Shown here: piece by piece, positions 33,121 through 41,371 of the stretch | Position numbering within the stretch: position 1 is the stretch's first letter | Layout of the letters: each line of letters opens with the position of its first letter | Source of the DNA: Amycolatopsis eburnea | Lineage (GTDB): Bacteria > Actinomycetota > Actinomycetes > Mycobacteriales > Pseudonocardiaceae | Reading direction: 5' to 3' | Length of the DNA: 64,000 nt | Assembly (NCBI RefSeq): GCF_003937945.1 | Contig: NZ_RSEC01000061.1 | Location: 310,001 to 374,000, forward strand | Notes under the pieces: model-generated | What the model was told of the DNA's origin: nothing | The model's database searches: none | What the model saw: the letters and a program-made list of their open reading frames with translations, nothing else | Made by a program: the position numbers and the translations under genes

Positions 33121-34347
33121 ATGCGAATTCCGAAAGCGATCGTCCTCGCGCTGGCCGTGGTGGCCGGCGCACTGGCGCTGCCCGGGACGGCGAGCGCCGC
33201 CTACAGCGACCCGCTGACGACCACCACGAAGCAGAACCTGGTCTGGCACGCGACCCCGGCCGCGGCGCTCACCGCGCTGGACAACGCGCTGCCGAACGTC
33301 AGCCTCAACACCGTCGTCAACGACACCAGCTACGCGATGACCGGCTGCACGAGCGCGGAGAAGGCCGCGCTGCCCAAGGCGCCGGTGGCCACCAAGGCGC
33401 TGTGCTGGGACAGCGAGCGCGCCGGCAGCACGTCGTGGGTGCCGCAGGGCATCACGACGTCCGGCGACGCCGACGACGACGGCATGTGGGGCGCGGACAA
33501 GATCATCCTGTCCGGCTGGCACGGCACCGACGCGCTCGGCCGGTACAACGACGCCCGGATCCAGGCGGTCAACTACAACGACCCGGCGTCGGCCGCGCAC
33601 CGGATGGTGTACCTGGCCGTGCCGAACAGCACCGGCAGCAGCTTCAGCGCGGCGAAGGCGCACATGGGCGGGATGGCCTGGCTGGGCGACAAGATCTACG
33701 TCACCGCCGTCGGCAACACCTCGACCGCGATCCGCGTGTTCAGCACCAAGCACATCCTGCAGCTGAGCGACACGACGTCGAACGCGATCGGCAAGACGTC
33801 GGCCGGGTACGCGGCCTACACCTACAAGTACGCGATGATGCAGATCGGCTACTACACCTACGCGGGCGGCACCTGCAGCATGTCCTCCGACACGGGTGTG
33901 CCGTGCTTCTCGTCGCTGTCGCTGGACCGCACCACGTCGCCGGCTTCGATCGTGACGACGGAGTACTTCTCCGACCAGTCCCTGCACGGCCGCCTGTACC
34001 GGTTCCCGATGGGTTCGGACTACCTGCCGACGGGGACCGCGTCGGAGGCGTTCCGCAGCTCGGTGGGCAACATGCAGGGCGTGCTGTCCCACAACGGCAA
34101 GTGGTACGTGGCCCACAGCTCGGCGACGCTCAACGGCCAGCTCTGGGCCCAGACGACCACGGCGAGCACCTCGGCGACGTGCGGCACGACGACGGCGTGC
34201 TGGGCGGTCCACCCGGAGGCGCTGACCTACGACTGGGCGACGGGCCTGGTCTGGTCCCAGTCCGAGTGGTCGACGGCGGATTGCCAGGCGCAAGGTCAGA
34301 CGTGCGGGCGGACGGTGTTCGCCGTGCCCCTGTCTTCGCTGGGCTGA
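33121..34347 (+). CDS. secreted propeller-like protein, paralogue of 1603-2799
   Basis: 408 residues with signal peptide (IVLALAVVAGALALPGTASA). Shared landmarks with the protein at 1603-2799, in the same order: PQGITTSGDA, DKIILSGWHG, HMGGMAWLGDKIYVTAVGN, IRVFSTKHIL, SLDRTTSPASIVTTEY and LSHNGKWYVAHSS. Repeated aromatic beta strands suggest a propeller. Cysteines are more numerous here (seven in the mature chain, including TSATCGTTTACW), so disulfides are likely. ATG at 33121 lacks an evident ribosome site. The 14-bp palindrome 34343-34356 over the stop may end the transcript. Confidence 0.83.
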   Translation: MRIPKAIVLALAVVAGALALPGTASAAYSDPLTTTTKQNLVWHATPAAALTALDNALPNVSLNTVVNDTSYAMTGCTSAEKAALPKAPVATKALCWDSERAGSTSWVPQGITTSGDADDDGMWGADKIILSGWHGTDALGRYNDARIQAVNYNDPASAAHRMVYLAVPNSTGSSFSAAKAHMGGMAWLGDKIYVTAVGNTSTAIRVFSTKHILQLSDTTSNAIGKTSAGYAAYTYKYAMMQIGYYTYAGGTCSMSSDTGVPCFSSLSLDRTTSPASIVTTEYFSDQSLHGRLYRFPMGSDYLPTGTASEAFRSSVGNMQGVLSHNGKWYVAHSSATLNGQLWAQTTTASTSATCGTTTACWAVHPEALTYDWATGLVWSQSEWSTADCQAQGQTCGRTVFAVPLSSLG

Positions 34348-34362
34348 CCGGTCAGCAGGGAG

Positions 34363-35856
34363 TCAGGTGACCGGCTGCGGCTCCCGTTCCTCCGCCGCGG
34401 GAGCCGTGCCTGCCCGGCGCCGGTCCCACCGCGCCTTCGCCCGCCGGTAGAGCGGGGGCGCCGCCACCACGCACAGCGCCAGCGCCGCCACGTCCAGGAG
34501 GTACGCCGCCAGCCAGACGTGCTTGGCGATCTCGAAGTAGCCGTCGCCGACCACCGACATCGTCACGATGCCGAGCGCGCTCGTCACCGCCACCCCCGCC
34601 ACGACGCCGTAGCGGGTCGTGGCCCGGTGGCGGCGCAGCAGGGCCAGTACCGTCGCGGCCAGGCCCAGCAGGACGAGCAGCACCGGCCACCACCACAGGC
34701 CCATGCTGTCCAGCCAGGCCTGGAACGTCGTGGCGTCGCCACCCATGTCGCCGCTGACCGGGGCCGAGTTGTCCGGGGGCCGGGTCTCCGCCGTCCACGG
34801 CTCGTCCGGCAGGTAGGGGAGGCTGCGCCCGAGGGTGGCCTGCAGGCCGGTGCCGATCGCGGCCACCAGCGCGCCCGGGTTCGCCAGCAGCAGGTCCCAG
34901 ACCTTGTGCTTGACCGTCGCCGGGTCCTCCAGCAGCACGTCCGCGCCGGCCAGGGCCTCGGGGCCGTCCGGGTAGTACGCGTGGCCCGCGCTCTGCTGCG
35001 CCTCCGCCGGCAGGCCGAGCCGCGCCGCCGAACCGGGCAGTTCGACCAGGCCGAGGGTGTAGACCACGTTGACCGCGTTGACGTCGCTGTAGTTGCGGTT
35101 CTGCCAGGCCAGGTTCGCGCGGATCGGCGCGATGAGCTCCAGCACCAGCAGGAGCGCGAGCACCGGCCCGACGATCCGGCCGGACCACCAGCGGCCCCGG
35201 CCCGGCTTGGCCGCGGTGACCGCGCACACGAGCACGGCCAGCACGAACAGGGGCAGGAAGCCGATCTTCGCCAGCCCGCCCACGACCCCGCCGACGGCGA
35301 CCAGGCCGAGCGCCGCCAGCCGCGCGAAGCCGTCCTCGGCCTTGGTCGCGGCGATCACCGCCAGCCCGCACAGCAGCGTGTACGCGCCGAACAGGCCCGC
35401 GGGCTCGGCGAACGTCGAGATGAACAGCCGCGCGAAGGACGGCTCGAGCAGGGGGAGCAGCGGCGGCAGCAGGAACAGCAGGCGCCGGGTGCCGCGGGCC
35501 TGCATCGCCCACGCGGCCGGCAGCGTGACCAGGAAGACCAGCAGCACGTACAGCCAGCCCAGCTTGACCAGGCTGAACGAGCCGTCCCCGCCGGCGACGG
35601 ACCCGAAGAGCACCGCGGCGCTCGACGGCTGCGGGTCCGGGCACGGCGTGCCGCGCCCGAAGGCGAGCACCACGCCGCCCAGCCAGCTCGCCTTGTGGTC
35701 CGGCGTGGCCGGCGTCAGCCCGGGCCCGCAGAACAGCCGGTAACCGTCCCCGTTGTCCCCGGCGCCGGTCGGTGTGCCGCCCAGCAGACCGAGGACGAGC
35801 GCCAGCACGAGCGCGGCGATCGCCGCGGTCGCCGTGGCGATCCCCACCCTCTTCAT
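34363..35856 (-). CDS. multi-helix membrane protein, probable GT-C glycosyltransferase-like (DUF2142-type)
   Basis: 497 residues; ATG at 35854-35856. About ten membrane helices: one at 8-28, an extracellular loop with two cysteines (LFCGPGLTPA and RGTPCPDPQP), then helices from about 95 onward and a basic C-terminal tail. The periplasmic-loop arrangement and PTGAGDNGDGYRLFCGPGL opening fit actinobacterial DUF2142/GT-C-type integral membrane proteins that transfer sugars from polyprenyl carriers. No catalytic acid in the first loop is certain. Convergent with the secreted-protein gene. Confidence 0.65.
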   Translation of the reverse strand: MKRVGIATATAAIAALVLALVLGLLGGTPTGAGDNGDGYRLFCGPGLTPATPDHKASWLGGVVLAFGRGTPCPDPQPSSAAVLFGSVAGGDGSFSLVKLGWLYVLLVFLVTLPAAWAMQARGTRRLLFLLPPLLPLLEPSFARLFISTFAEPAGLFGAYTLLCGLAVIAATKAEDGFARLAALGLVAVGGVVGGLAKIGFLPLFVLAVLVCAVTAAKPGRGRWWSGRIVGPVLALLLVLELIAPIRANLAWQNRNYSDVNAVNVVYTLGLVELPGSAARLGLPAEAQQSAGHAYYPDGPEALAGADVLLEDPATVKHKVWDLLLANPGALVAAIGTGLQATLGRSLPYLPDEPWTAETRPPDNSAPVSGDMGGDATTFQAWLDSMGLWWWPVLLVLLGLAATVLALLRRHRATTRYGVVAGVAVTSALGIVTMSVVGDGYFEIAKHVWLAAYLLDVAALALCVVAAPPLYRRAKARWDRRRAGTAPAAEEREPQPVT

Positions 35857-35927
35857 GCCGGTCAGCGTAGGTGGTCGGGTCGGCGGGCGGTTCCGGAACT
35901 CCCGATTTCCCGTTTTGCCGGAGCGGC

Positions 35928-36128
35928 TCAGGCGCCGGGGTGACCGCAGGCGTAGACGTTCGCCGAAGCGAGCGCGACGCACGTGGGGCACGTGTTGACC
36001 GGCCGGTCGCGGCGGCCGTAGTACGGGTGGCGCGCGCCGCACAGCGCCGTGATCACGTCCCCAGGCCGCGGCTGCGGGTGGCACCGGGGGCAGTAGGCGT
36101 GCGCGGCGCGCTCGACGTCGGCGCTCAT
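35928..36128 (-). CDS. small cysteine-rich zinc-ribbon-like protein (66 aa)
   Basis: Cysteines occur as HAYCPRCH, TALCGARH, NTCPTCVAL and YACGHPG, enough for one or two zinc sites. No other domain. The ATG at 36126-36128 overlaps the stop of the DUF6010 gene (ATGA), implying coupled translation. Role unknown; such proteins often bind nucleic acid or are metal-handling partners. Confidence 0.7.
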   Translation of the reverse strand: MSADVERAAHAYCPRCHPQPRPGDVITALCGARHPYYGRRDRPVNTCPTCVALASANVYACGHPGA

Positions 36129-36532
36129 GGCACCGGGGTACCCCTGACCGCGGTGCGCCAACCCGGCACCGACCGGCCGCCGGTGAAGCACCAGATCGCG
36201 ATGACCGGGTCGCAGAGCGCGCAGCCGAACGACGAGTCGTGCGCGAACGGCAGGATCGGCTGGCCCTTGAGGTGGTGCACGACGTCCCAGCCGGTGTGCA
36301 GCAGCCAGCCGATGCCGATGAACGTCCACGAGTCGAGCCCGCGGAAGGCGACGTAGGTCATGACGGCGCAGAAGGCGAGCTCCCACGGCCCGAGCGCGCC
36401 GCCGGAGAGGTAGGCGGCACCCGCGCCACCGACCACGACGGCGTTGAACCGCCGCCGGTGCGGTTCGGCGATGAACGAGTTGAGGCCGGCGTAGAGGAGG
36501 CCGATCAGGATCGGCGCGAGGATCTGGATCAC
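36125..36532 (-). CDS. DUF6010-type membrane protein
   Basis: 135 residues from a GTG at 36530-36532; the ribosome site is weak. Four membrane helices, with conserved pieces APILIGLLYAGLNSFIAEPH, GGAGAAYLSGG, ELAFCAVMTYVAFRGLDSW, IGIGWLLHTGWDVVHHLKG and SSFGCALCDPVIAIWCF. This arrangement with the CALC pair and the HTGWD..HH motif is that of the DUF6010 family. The histidines and cysteines could bind metal; function unknown. Confidence 0.8.
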   Translation of the reverse strand: MIQILAPILIGLLYAGLNSFIAEPHRRRFNAVVVGGAGAAYLSGGALGPWELAFCAVMTYVAFRGLDSWTFIGIGWLLHTGWDVVHHLKGQPILPFAHDSSFGCALCDPVIAIWCFTGGRSVPGWRTAVRGTPVP

Positions 36533-36656
36533 GCCGGAAAACGCTAGGAACAGCGCGGCCGCGGGACCAGTGGCTGTCCGGCCACCCTCCGCCGGGTTCT
36601 CGCCAGCGGGACCCGCTCCGTAAAGTGTCCACCGGGGATCGATCAGGGTGGGCTGG

Positions 36657-37304
36657 ATGAACGTGAAGGCGGACCGCGCGAGTGCGACGCGGGAAAGCAT
36701 CCTCGCGACGGCGGAGCGGCTCTTCGCCGAGCACGGGGTGCATGTGGTGTCCAACCGGCACATCAGCGAGGCGGCCGGGCAGGGCAACAACGCGGCGGTG
36801 AACTACCACTTCGGCACCAAGGCCGACCTGGTCCGCGCGATCGTCCGCAAGCACGCGGGGCCCATGGAGCGGCTGCGCGCGGAGCTCGTCGAGGCGATCG
36901 ACGGCGAAGGCGACCTCCGCGACTGGGTGGCCTGCCTGGTCCGCCCGAGCACGAGCCACCTGCGGGAGCTGGGCGCGCCGACGTGGTTCGCGCGGTTCAG
37001 CGCCCAGGTGATGACCGACCCGGCGCTGCGGGCGATCATCGCCGAGGAGTCGCTGTCCTCGCCGGCGCTCGCGCGGGCGGTCGAGGGCCTGAACCGGTAC
37101 CTGGACGGCCTGCCCCCGGAGGTGCGCGCCGAGCGCCTCGACATGGCCCGCCAGCTGATGATCCACATGACGGCCGAGCGCGAACGCGCGCTCGCGGAGG
37201 CGACGGCCACGCCGCGGGCGAGCTGGGACGACGCGGGGACCGGCCTGATCGACGCCATCACCGGCCTGCTCCTGGCGCCGGTGTCGGGTCAGGACGTCTC
37301 GTAG
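36657..37304 (+). CDS. TetR-family regulator
   Basis: 215 residues; ATG at 36657 preceded by AGGGTGGG; a GTG at 36648 would add three residues. The HTH is ESILATAERLFAEHGVHVVS, HISEAAGQGNNAAVNYHFGT, in the AcrR/TetR pattern with the NYHFGTK ending common in fatty-acid and stress regulators. No adjacent divergent operator is obvious. A -10-like TAAAGT lies at 36621-36626. Its last 16 bases overlap the convergent DUF5655 gene. Confidence 0.88.
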   Translation: MNVKADRASATRESILATAERLFAEHGVHVVSNRHISEAAGQGNNAAVNYHFGTKADLVRAIVRKHAGPMERLRAELVEAIDGEGDLRDWVACLVRPSTSHLRELGAPTWFARFSAQVMTDPALRAIIAEESLSSPALARAVEGLNRYLDGLPPEVRAERLDMARQLMIHMTAERERALAEATATPRASWDDAGTGLIDAITGLLLAPVSGQDVS

Positions 37305-37702
37305 GCCAGCGTCAGCCAGTTCCGGACCTCGTCGTCCACATCGGACACTCCACGCAGCTTGAGCTGGTGCCCCACGCGGGGTCCGCTGGCCCAGCGCGCC
37401 GGCGCGATCCGCGCGGTCGTCACCGGGTGCGGCAGCCACAGGTACACCAGGACGTCCTTGGACCGCGGCCGCAGCTCGGCGAGCTTGTGGTCGCGCTTGA
37501 GGAACACCCCGACCTTGACGGCGTCCTCGTGGACGTCGCCGAGGTCGCGCAGGTGCCCGATGACGGCGTCGTAGACCGCGCGCTGCCACGGCGGCTTCCC
37601 GGCGAAGGTCTCCTCGACGGTGCAGCCGGGGACGCAGGTGTGCCCTTGGCGGGCGCGCGCGAACTCGCGGTCGCAGCGGGGGCACGTCCAGCGGGTCGGC
37701 AT
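37289..37702 (-). CDS. zinc-finger plus DUF5655 domain protein
   Basis: 137 residues. N-terminal finger TCPRCDREFARARQGHTC (C-x2-C..H..C) is followed by a DUF5655 domain (TFAGKPPWQRAVYDAVIGHL, FLKRDHKLAELRPRSKDVLV, WLTLAYETS). DUF5655 resembles YdhG-type proteins and often binds nucleic acid, by inference. The ATG at 37700-37702 is chosen; a GTG at 37721-37723 overlapping the MarR stop (GTGA) would add seven residues and is also plausible, as the two genes form one unit. Confidence 0.75.
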   Translation of the reverse strand: MPTRWTCPRCDREFARARQGHTCVPGCTVEETFAGKPPWQRAVYDAVIGHLRDLGDVHEDAVKVGVFLKRDHKLAELRPRSKDVLVYLWLPHPVTTARIAPARWASGPRVGHQLKLRGVSDVDDEVRNWLTLAYETS

Positions 37703-37719
37703 GCCGTCCAGGATGGCAC

Positions 37720-38184
37720 TCACAGGGCGGCCGGGCCGAGTGCCGGGATGGTGGCGGCCGAGTGGACCAGCCGCCGGGCCGCCGTGGCCGCGGCCTTGCG
37801 GTGGGCGGGCGGCAGCCGGTCCAGCAGTTCGCCGAGCGCCGCGTGCCGCCGGTCGAGGATCTCGCGCACCAGCACGCCCCCGGTCTCGGTGACCTCCAGC
37901 GTGACGACGCTGCGGTTGCGCGGGTCGCGGCCGCGGGCGACGTAGCCGAGGGCTTCCAGGCGGTCGGCCAGCCGCGTCACCGACGACGCGTTGACGCCCA
38001 TCGCCTCGGCCAGCCGCGAGCTGGGCACCCGGCCGAGCCGGTCGAGCACGAGCAGGAGCCGGGTCTGGGGGAAGGACACCTCGGGCGGCGCGGCGTGCGC
38101 GCACTCCCACGCGATCCCGACCAGGACCAGGGTGAGACCGTCCAGGGCCACCACGTCCGGGTCGGCGTCTTCGAGGGTTTGCAT
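37720..38184 (-). CDS. MarR-family regulator
   Basis: 154 residues. Winged-helix core FPQTRLLLVLDRLGRVPSSR, LAEAMGVNASSVTRLADRLE, LGYVARGRDPRNRSVVTLEV flanked by dimerisation helices. ATG at 38182-38184 without a good ribosome site. It probably controls its own transcript through the dyad at 38194-38208, which lies between a TTGACC (38210-38215, minus strand) and the start. Confidence 0.9.
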   Translation of the reverse strand: MQTLEDADPDVVALDGLTLVLVGIAWECAHAAPPEVSFPQTRLLLVLDRLGRVPSSRLAEAMGVNASSVTRLADRLEALGYVARGRDPRNRSVVTLEVTETGGVLVREILDRRHAALGELLDRLPPAHRKAAATAARRLVHSAATIPALGPAAL

Positions 38185-38193
38185 GGAGCAATA

Positions 38194-38208
38194 CTTGCCA
38201 ACCGCAAG
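38194..38208. promoter_or_regulatory. candidate MarR operator
   Basis: CTTGC-CAACC-GCAAG: perfect five-base arms, five-base spacer, 10 bases upstream of the marR-type ATG and between its likely -35 and -10. MarR sites are of this kind; binding is inferred. Confidence 0.5.
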
Positions 38209-38378
38209 AGGATCGGTCAAGATGGGTGGCCCCCGGGTTGCCGGGGCCTCCTCGTCATGCGTCCACAATGGACTTGTTTCGGTCCGGATTGTGTTGAGGC
38301 GCAACGAAACCCGGGTGAACCTCCTCGTGCCGGGAGCCGTAGTACCCCGTACAGGCACCTGTCGCACGAGGAGGAAAG

Positions 38379-39071
38379 ATGCCGGATCACCGTGGCATGA
38401 CGGCCAAGGTCAGGGCCCGGACCATCCTGGTCGTCGTGGCCACCCTCGCCGTCCTCGGCGTGGGCTCGGTCCTGGTGCTGAAGGCCAGCGCCCAGACCGC
38501 GCCGGGCTCGACGCAGGCGCAGGTCCCGGCGTACGGGCACGACATGGCGGGCATGCAGCCGGTCTCCGCCGCCGGCATCGCCGGCGCCGGGCCGGTCACC
38601 GAGCTGGACAAGACGTTCCTGGTCAAGGTCCGCCAGGCCGGGCTGTGGGAGATGCCCGCGGGCGAGCTGGCCCAGACCCACGCGAGCAGCGAGGCGGTCA
38701 AGCGCGCCGGCCTCCACCTGCTGGACGGCCACGCGCACCTGGACCAGCTGGTCCGCGAGGACGCGAAGCTGCTCGGCGTGCAGCTGCCGGACCAGGCGAG
38801 CGCCGAACAGCAGGGCTGGGTCCGCCAGCTGACCGCGGCTCAGGGCCTGGAGTTCGACAGGCTGTTCACGAACCTGCTGCGTGCCTCGCACGGGAAGATC
38901 TTCGCGACCATCGCCGAGGTCCGCGCGGGCACGCAGAACGACGTGATCCGGCGCCACGCGACCCAGGCGAACCAGACGGTCCTGGACCACATGACGGTTC
39001 TGGAGGACACCGGCCTGGTCGACCCGAAGACGATCGCGGACGTCGCCAAGGCGGTGAACCCCCCGAAGTGA
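38379..39071 (+). CDS. DUF4142 ferritin-like secreted or membrane-anchored protein
   Basis: 230 residues; GAGGAGGAAAG directly precedes the ATG, an unusually strong site. A basic N-terminus and one membrane helix (residues 15-37, RTILVVVATLAVLGVGSVLV) are followed by a low-complexity stretch and a four-helix DUF4142 bundle from about 75 to 225 (LDKTFLVKVRQAGLWEMPAG, LHLLDGHAHLDQLVREDAKL). Actinobacterial DUF4142 proteins are exported, often in resting-cell or stress settings; activity unknown. It is convergent with the prm regulator gene. Confidence 0.85.
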   Translation: MPDHRGMTAKVRARTILVVVATLAVLGVGSVLVLKASAQTAPGSTQAQVPAYGHDMAGMQPVSAAGIAGAGPVTELDKTFLVKVRQAGLWEMPAGELAQTHASSEAVKRAGLHLLDGHAHLDQLVREDAKLLGVQLPDQASAEQQGWVRQLTAAQGLEFDRLFTNLLRASHGKIFATIAEVRAGTQNDVIRRHATQANQTVLDHMTVLEDTGLVDPKTIADVAKAVNPPK

Positions 39072-39100
39072 CGCCCGTTTGGCGAGCCGGTCTCGGCGGC

Positions 39101-40888
39101 TCAGCGGGCCGGGGGCACGATCCCGTACTCGTGGATCTTCCGGTAGATCGTCGCCCGTGAAATACCCAGCAGCTTCGCCGCCCGCACCTTGTTGCCGTCC
39201 GCGTCCTCCAGGCAGCGCACGATCGCGTCCCGCTCGATCGACTCGAAGCGGTTGAGCGGGCGCCGGGCCACCGCGTGGAACTCCGCCGGGAGGTCGCCCG
39301 GGCGGATCGTGCCCGCCCGGCGGCGCTGGGCGACCGTGCGCAGCACCGCGTACAGCTGCCCGGTGTTGCCCGGCCACTCCGCGCGCATCAGCAGGTGCAG
39401 GGCCGCCGCCGAGCACGTGAGGCGGCCGCCGTAGCCGAGCTTGCTCAGGACCAGGGGGACCAGCTCGGCCAGGTCCTCGACGTGGTGGCGCAGCGGCGGG
39501 ACCCGGACCGTGCGCGGGAACGCCTTGAGCAGCTCCGCCAGCCTCGGCTCGGTCTCCGCTTCGGGGACCAGCGTGAGGACGACCCACGGCGCGACCGGCC
39601 CTTCGCGCAGCCGGCGCAGCACCGCCGCCAAGGCGTCCGGGGCCGTCAGGCGGTCGGCGTGGCGGATCACCAGCGTGCGGATCGGGGCTTCGGCGTGCTC
39701 GCGCAGCAGGGCGTCGCCGTCCAGGGGGTCGGCCGCGTCGAGGGTGACCAGGCGGGCCGCCGGGTGGTGGCGCTGGTGCAGGCCCTTGGCCAGGGTGAGC
39801 TTGCCGGTGCCCGGCTCGCCCTCCAGCGCGACCCACTCGCCGCGCTGGTGACCGGCGTCCAGCTCGTGCCCGCAGCGCAGCCACAGCGGGGCCGAGCCGA
39901 CCACACCCGGCAGGTACATCGGAAGCATCGGCGTCGACGCGGCCAGCGTCTCGTCGGCTTCGATCAGCTTCACCGACAGGACGCCGCCCGCGGTGTCGGT
40001 CTCGCGCTGGCCCGGGACGCGGCGGCAGAACACCCGGACGCGCAGGCCGCTGGACAGCGACAGCGTCGCCGGGGTCCGGCGTCCTTCGGCCAGCGCCTCC
40101 GTGGCGTGGCCGAGCAGCACGGACTGGTCGGCCGGGTCGAGCAGCTGGCGGGCCCGGTCGTTCATCATCACGATGTCGTCGTTGAACGCCAGCACGATGC
40201 CCGTCCAGCGGCGGCACGTCTGCAGGTAGGCCTGGAAGAGGATCATCTCGCGCAGGTCGCTGTGTCGCAGCAGGGCCTGGCGGATCTGCTCGGCCGTCGA
40301 GCGGGCCAGCGCGATGAGCAGGCCGCCCGCGTCCTTGTGCCAGCAGGTGAGGTCGACCGCGCCGACCTTCTTGCCGGAGATCGGGTGGTGGATCGGCACG
40401 CCCGCGCACGCGAGGTTCTCCAGGTGCTCGGCGTAGTGCTCGTGCCCGAACACGGTCGTCGCGCGCCCGTCCTCCAGCGCGGTGCCGATGCCGTTGGTCC
40501 CGACGGACTGCTCGCCGTAGCTGAACCCCGGCACCAGCTCGACGCGCTCCAGGTGCCGCCGCAGGTCGGCGTCGCCGGTCCGCTGGGTGAGCACGACCCC
40601 GGCCGGGTCGGTGAGGATGAGGCTGATCGGCTGGCCGTCGAACTGCTCGCCGAGCTTGTGCAGCACCGGTTCCGCGCCGCGCATCAGCGGGATGTCGAGG
40701 TTCTGGTCGCCGAGGTAGAGCGGGTCGATCCGGTCGGCCTCGACGCGGAACTCCCGCGAGCGCCGCCACGACGCCAGGATCGTCTGCCGCACGATCCCGG
40801 GGGACACCGTTTCGGCGGTCAGGAAACGCACCCGGTTGCGGGCGAGCTCGTCGTCGGCGAGCAGGGTTCCGGGCGCGTTCTCGTCCAC
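39101..40888 (-). CDS. GAF-AAA-Fis regulator of the propane monooxygenase operon (MimR/AcoR-like)
   Basis: 595 residues; GTG at 40886-40888 with GGAGG upstream (much longer in-frame extension upstream is not coding). Residues 60-215 are a GAF sensor (SYGEQSVGTNGIGTALEDGR, HHPISGKKVGAVDLTCWHKD). Residues 340-520 are an NtrC-like AAA domain with a weak Walker A (GEPGTGKLTLAKGLH), and residues 550-592 a Fis helix-turn-helix (CLEDADGNKVRAAKLLGISR). The GAFTGA loop needed for sigma-54 contact is missing. Mycobacterial MimR, an activator of the homologous monooxygenase, has the same layout. Divergent from the operon; likely inducer is propane or an early metabolite. Confidence 0.85.
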   Translation of the reverse strand: MDENAPGTLLADDELARNRVRFLTAETVSPGIVRQTILASWRRSREFRVEADRIDPLYLGDQNLDIPLMRGAEPVLHKLGEQFDGQPISLILTDPAGVVLTQRTGDADLRRHLERVELVPGFSYGEQSVGTNGIGTALEDGRATTVFGHEHYAEHLENLACAGVPIHHPISGKKVGAVDLTCWHKDAGGLLIALARSTAEQIRQALLRHSDLREMILFQAYLQTCRRWTGIVLAFNDDIVMMNDRARQLLDPADQSVLLGHATEALAEGRRTPATLSLSSGLRVRVFCRRVPGQRETDTAGGVLSVKLIEADETLAASTPMLPMYLPGVVGSAPLWLRCGHELDAGHQRGEWVALEGEPGTGKLTLAKGLHQRHHPAARLVTLDAADPLDGDALLREHAEAPIRTLVIRHADRLTAPDALAAVLRRLREGPVAPWVVLTLVPEAETEPRLAELLKAFPRTVRVPPLRHHVEDLAELVPLVLSKLGYGGRLTCSAAALHLLMRAEWPGNTGQLYAVLRTVAQRRRAGTIRPGDLPAEFHAVARRPLNRFESIERDAIVRCLEDADGNKVRAAKLLGISRATIYRKIHEYGIVPPAR

Positions 40889-40976
40889 GTGACCTCCAGC
40901 TTCCCGCGGCCCACGTGGGTGCGGGCACACCCGTTGTGCCGCCCGTCCAGCGTAAGCGTCTCCCGCGGGCGCCGGT

Positions 40977-40991
40977 GTCTCAAATTGAGAC
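40977..40991. promoter_or_regulatory. candidate regulator-binding site 1
   Basis: GTCTCAA-A-TTGAGAC, perfect seven-base arms around one base. It lies 89 bases upstream of the GAF-AAA-Fis gene and 36 upstream of the 79-aa gene. A 13/15 copy occurs at 41278-41292 upstream of prmA. Confidence 0.7.
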
Positions 40992-41026
40992 GCTCCCGCC
41001 CCCCGCGGCGGCGGTGCCATGGGGGC

Positions 41027-41266
41027 ATGGCCGCCGAAACGTACAACCCCTGGACGATCGTCAACCTGGTCTTCACCCACCTGGCGGAGGCGGGCCTGCA
41101 CCCGACGCTCGGCGCGGAGGGCCACCCCGGAGAACCCGCCGCGGCGCTCCTGCGCGCGCTCGGCATCGTCCCGACCGTCGAGGGCGACGCGCGCGTGCAG
41201 GCCGGCGTCCACGAGGAGCTCGCCGCCCTGCGCGCACGGGTGCTCGGCCCCGGCGAAACGCCCTGA
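41027..41266 (+). CDS. small conserved-looking protein between regulator and prmA (79 aa)
   Basis: The protein reads MAAETYNPWTIVNLVFTHLA and EAGLHPTLGAEGHPGEPAAA, then a helical C-terminus with QAGVHEELAALRARVLGP. ATG at 41027; the ribosome site is weak (GGGGGC). Its start lies 36 bases after operator site 1 and it ends 106 bases before prmA with operator site 2 in between, so it is likely under the same regulator. Sequence gives no function; it could be a small partner of the regulator or of the monooxygenase. Confidence 0.65.
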   Translation: MAAETYNPWTIVNLVFTHLAEAGLHPTLGAEGHPGEPAAALLRALGIVPTVEGDARVQAGVHEELAALRARVLGPGETP

Positions 41267-41277
41267 GCAGCGGTTCT

Positions 41278-41292
41278 GTATCAGATTGAGAC
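41278..41292. promoter_or_regulatory. candidate regulator-binding site 2, upstream of prmA
   Basis: GTATCAGATTGAGAC matches the perfect dyad at 40977-40991 in 13 of 15 positions. It is 80 bases upstream of the prmA start, a distance suited to an activator. A further dyad CCCGCG-TCACC-CGCGGG follows at 41293-41309. Confidence 0.65.
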
Positions 41293-41371
41293 CCGCGTCA
41301 CCCGCGGGCGCCCCTTCAATGGTCAACGCAGGACGCCCCGGGCGGCGAGCCACGGATGAAGGAGCTGATCC

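Noticed and set aside
36125..36790. A longer start for the DUF6010 gene (to 36790)
   Set aside because: Upstream codons run antisense into the TetR start and carry no family similarity; the GTG at 36532 begins the first helix.
41293..41371. A sigma-54 promoter upstream of prmA
   Set aside because: No TGGCAC-N5-TTGC-like spacing was found, and the regulator lacks the GAFTGA loop.
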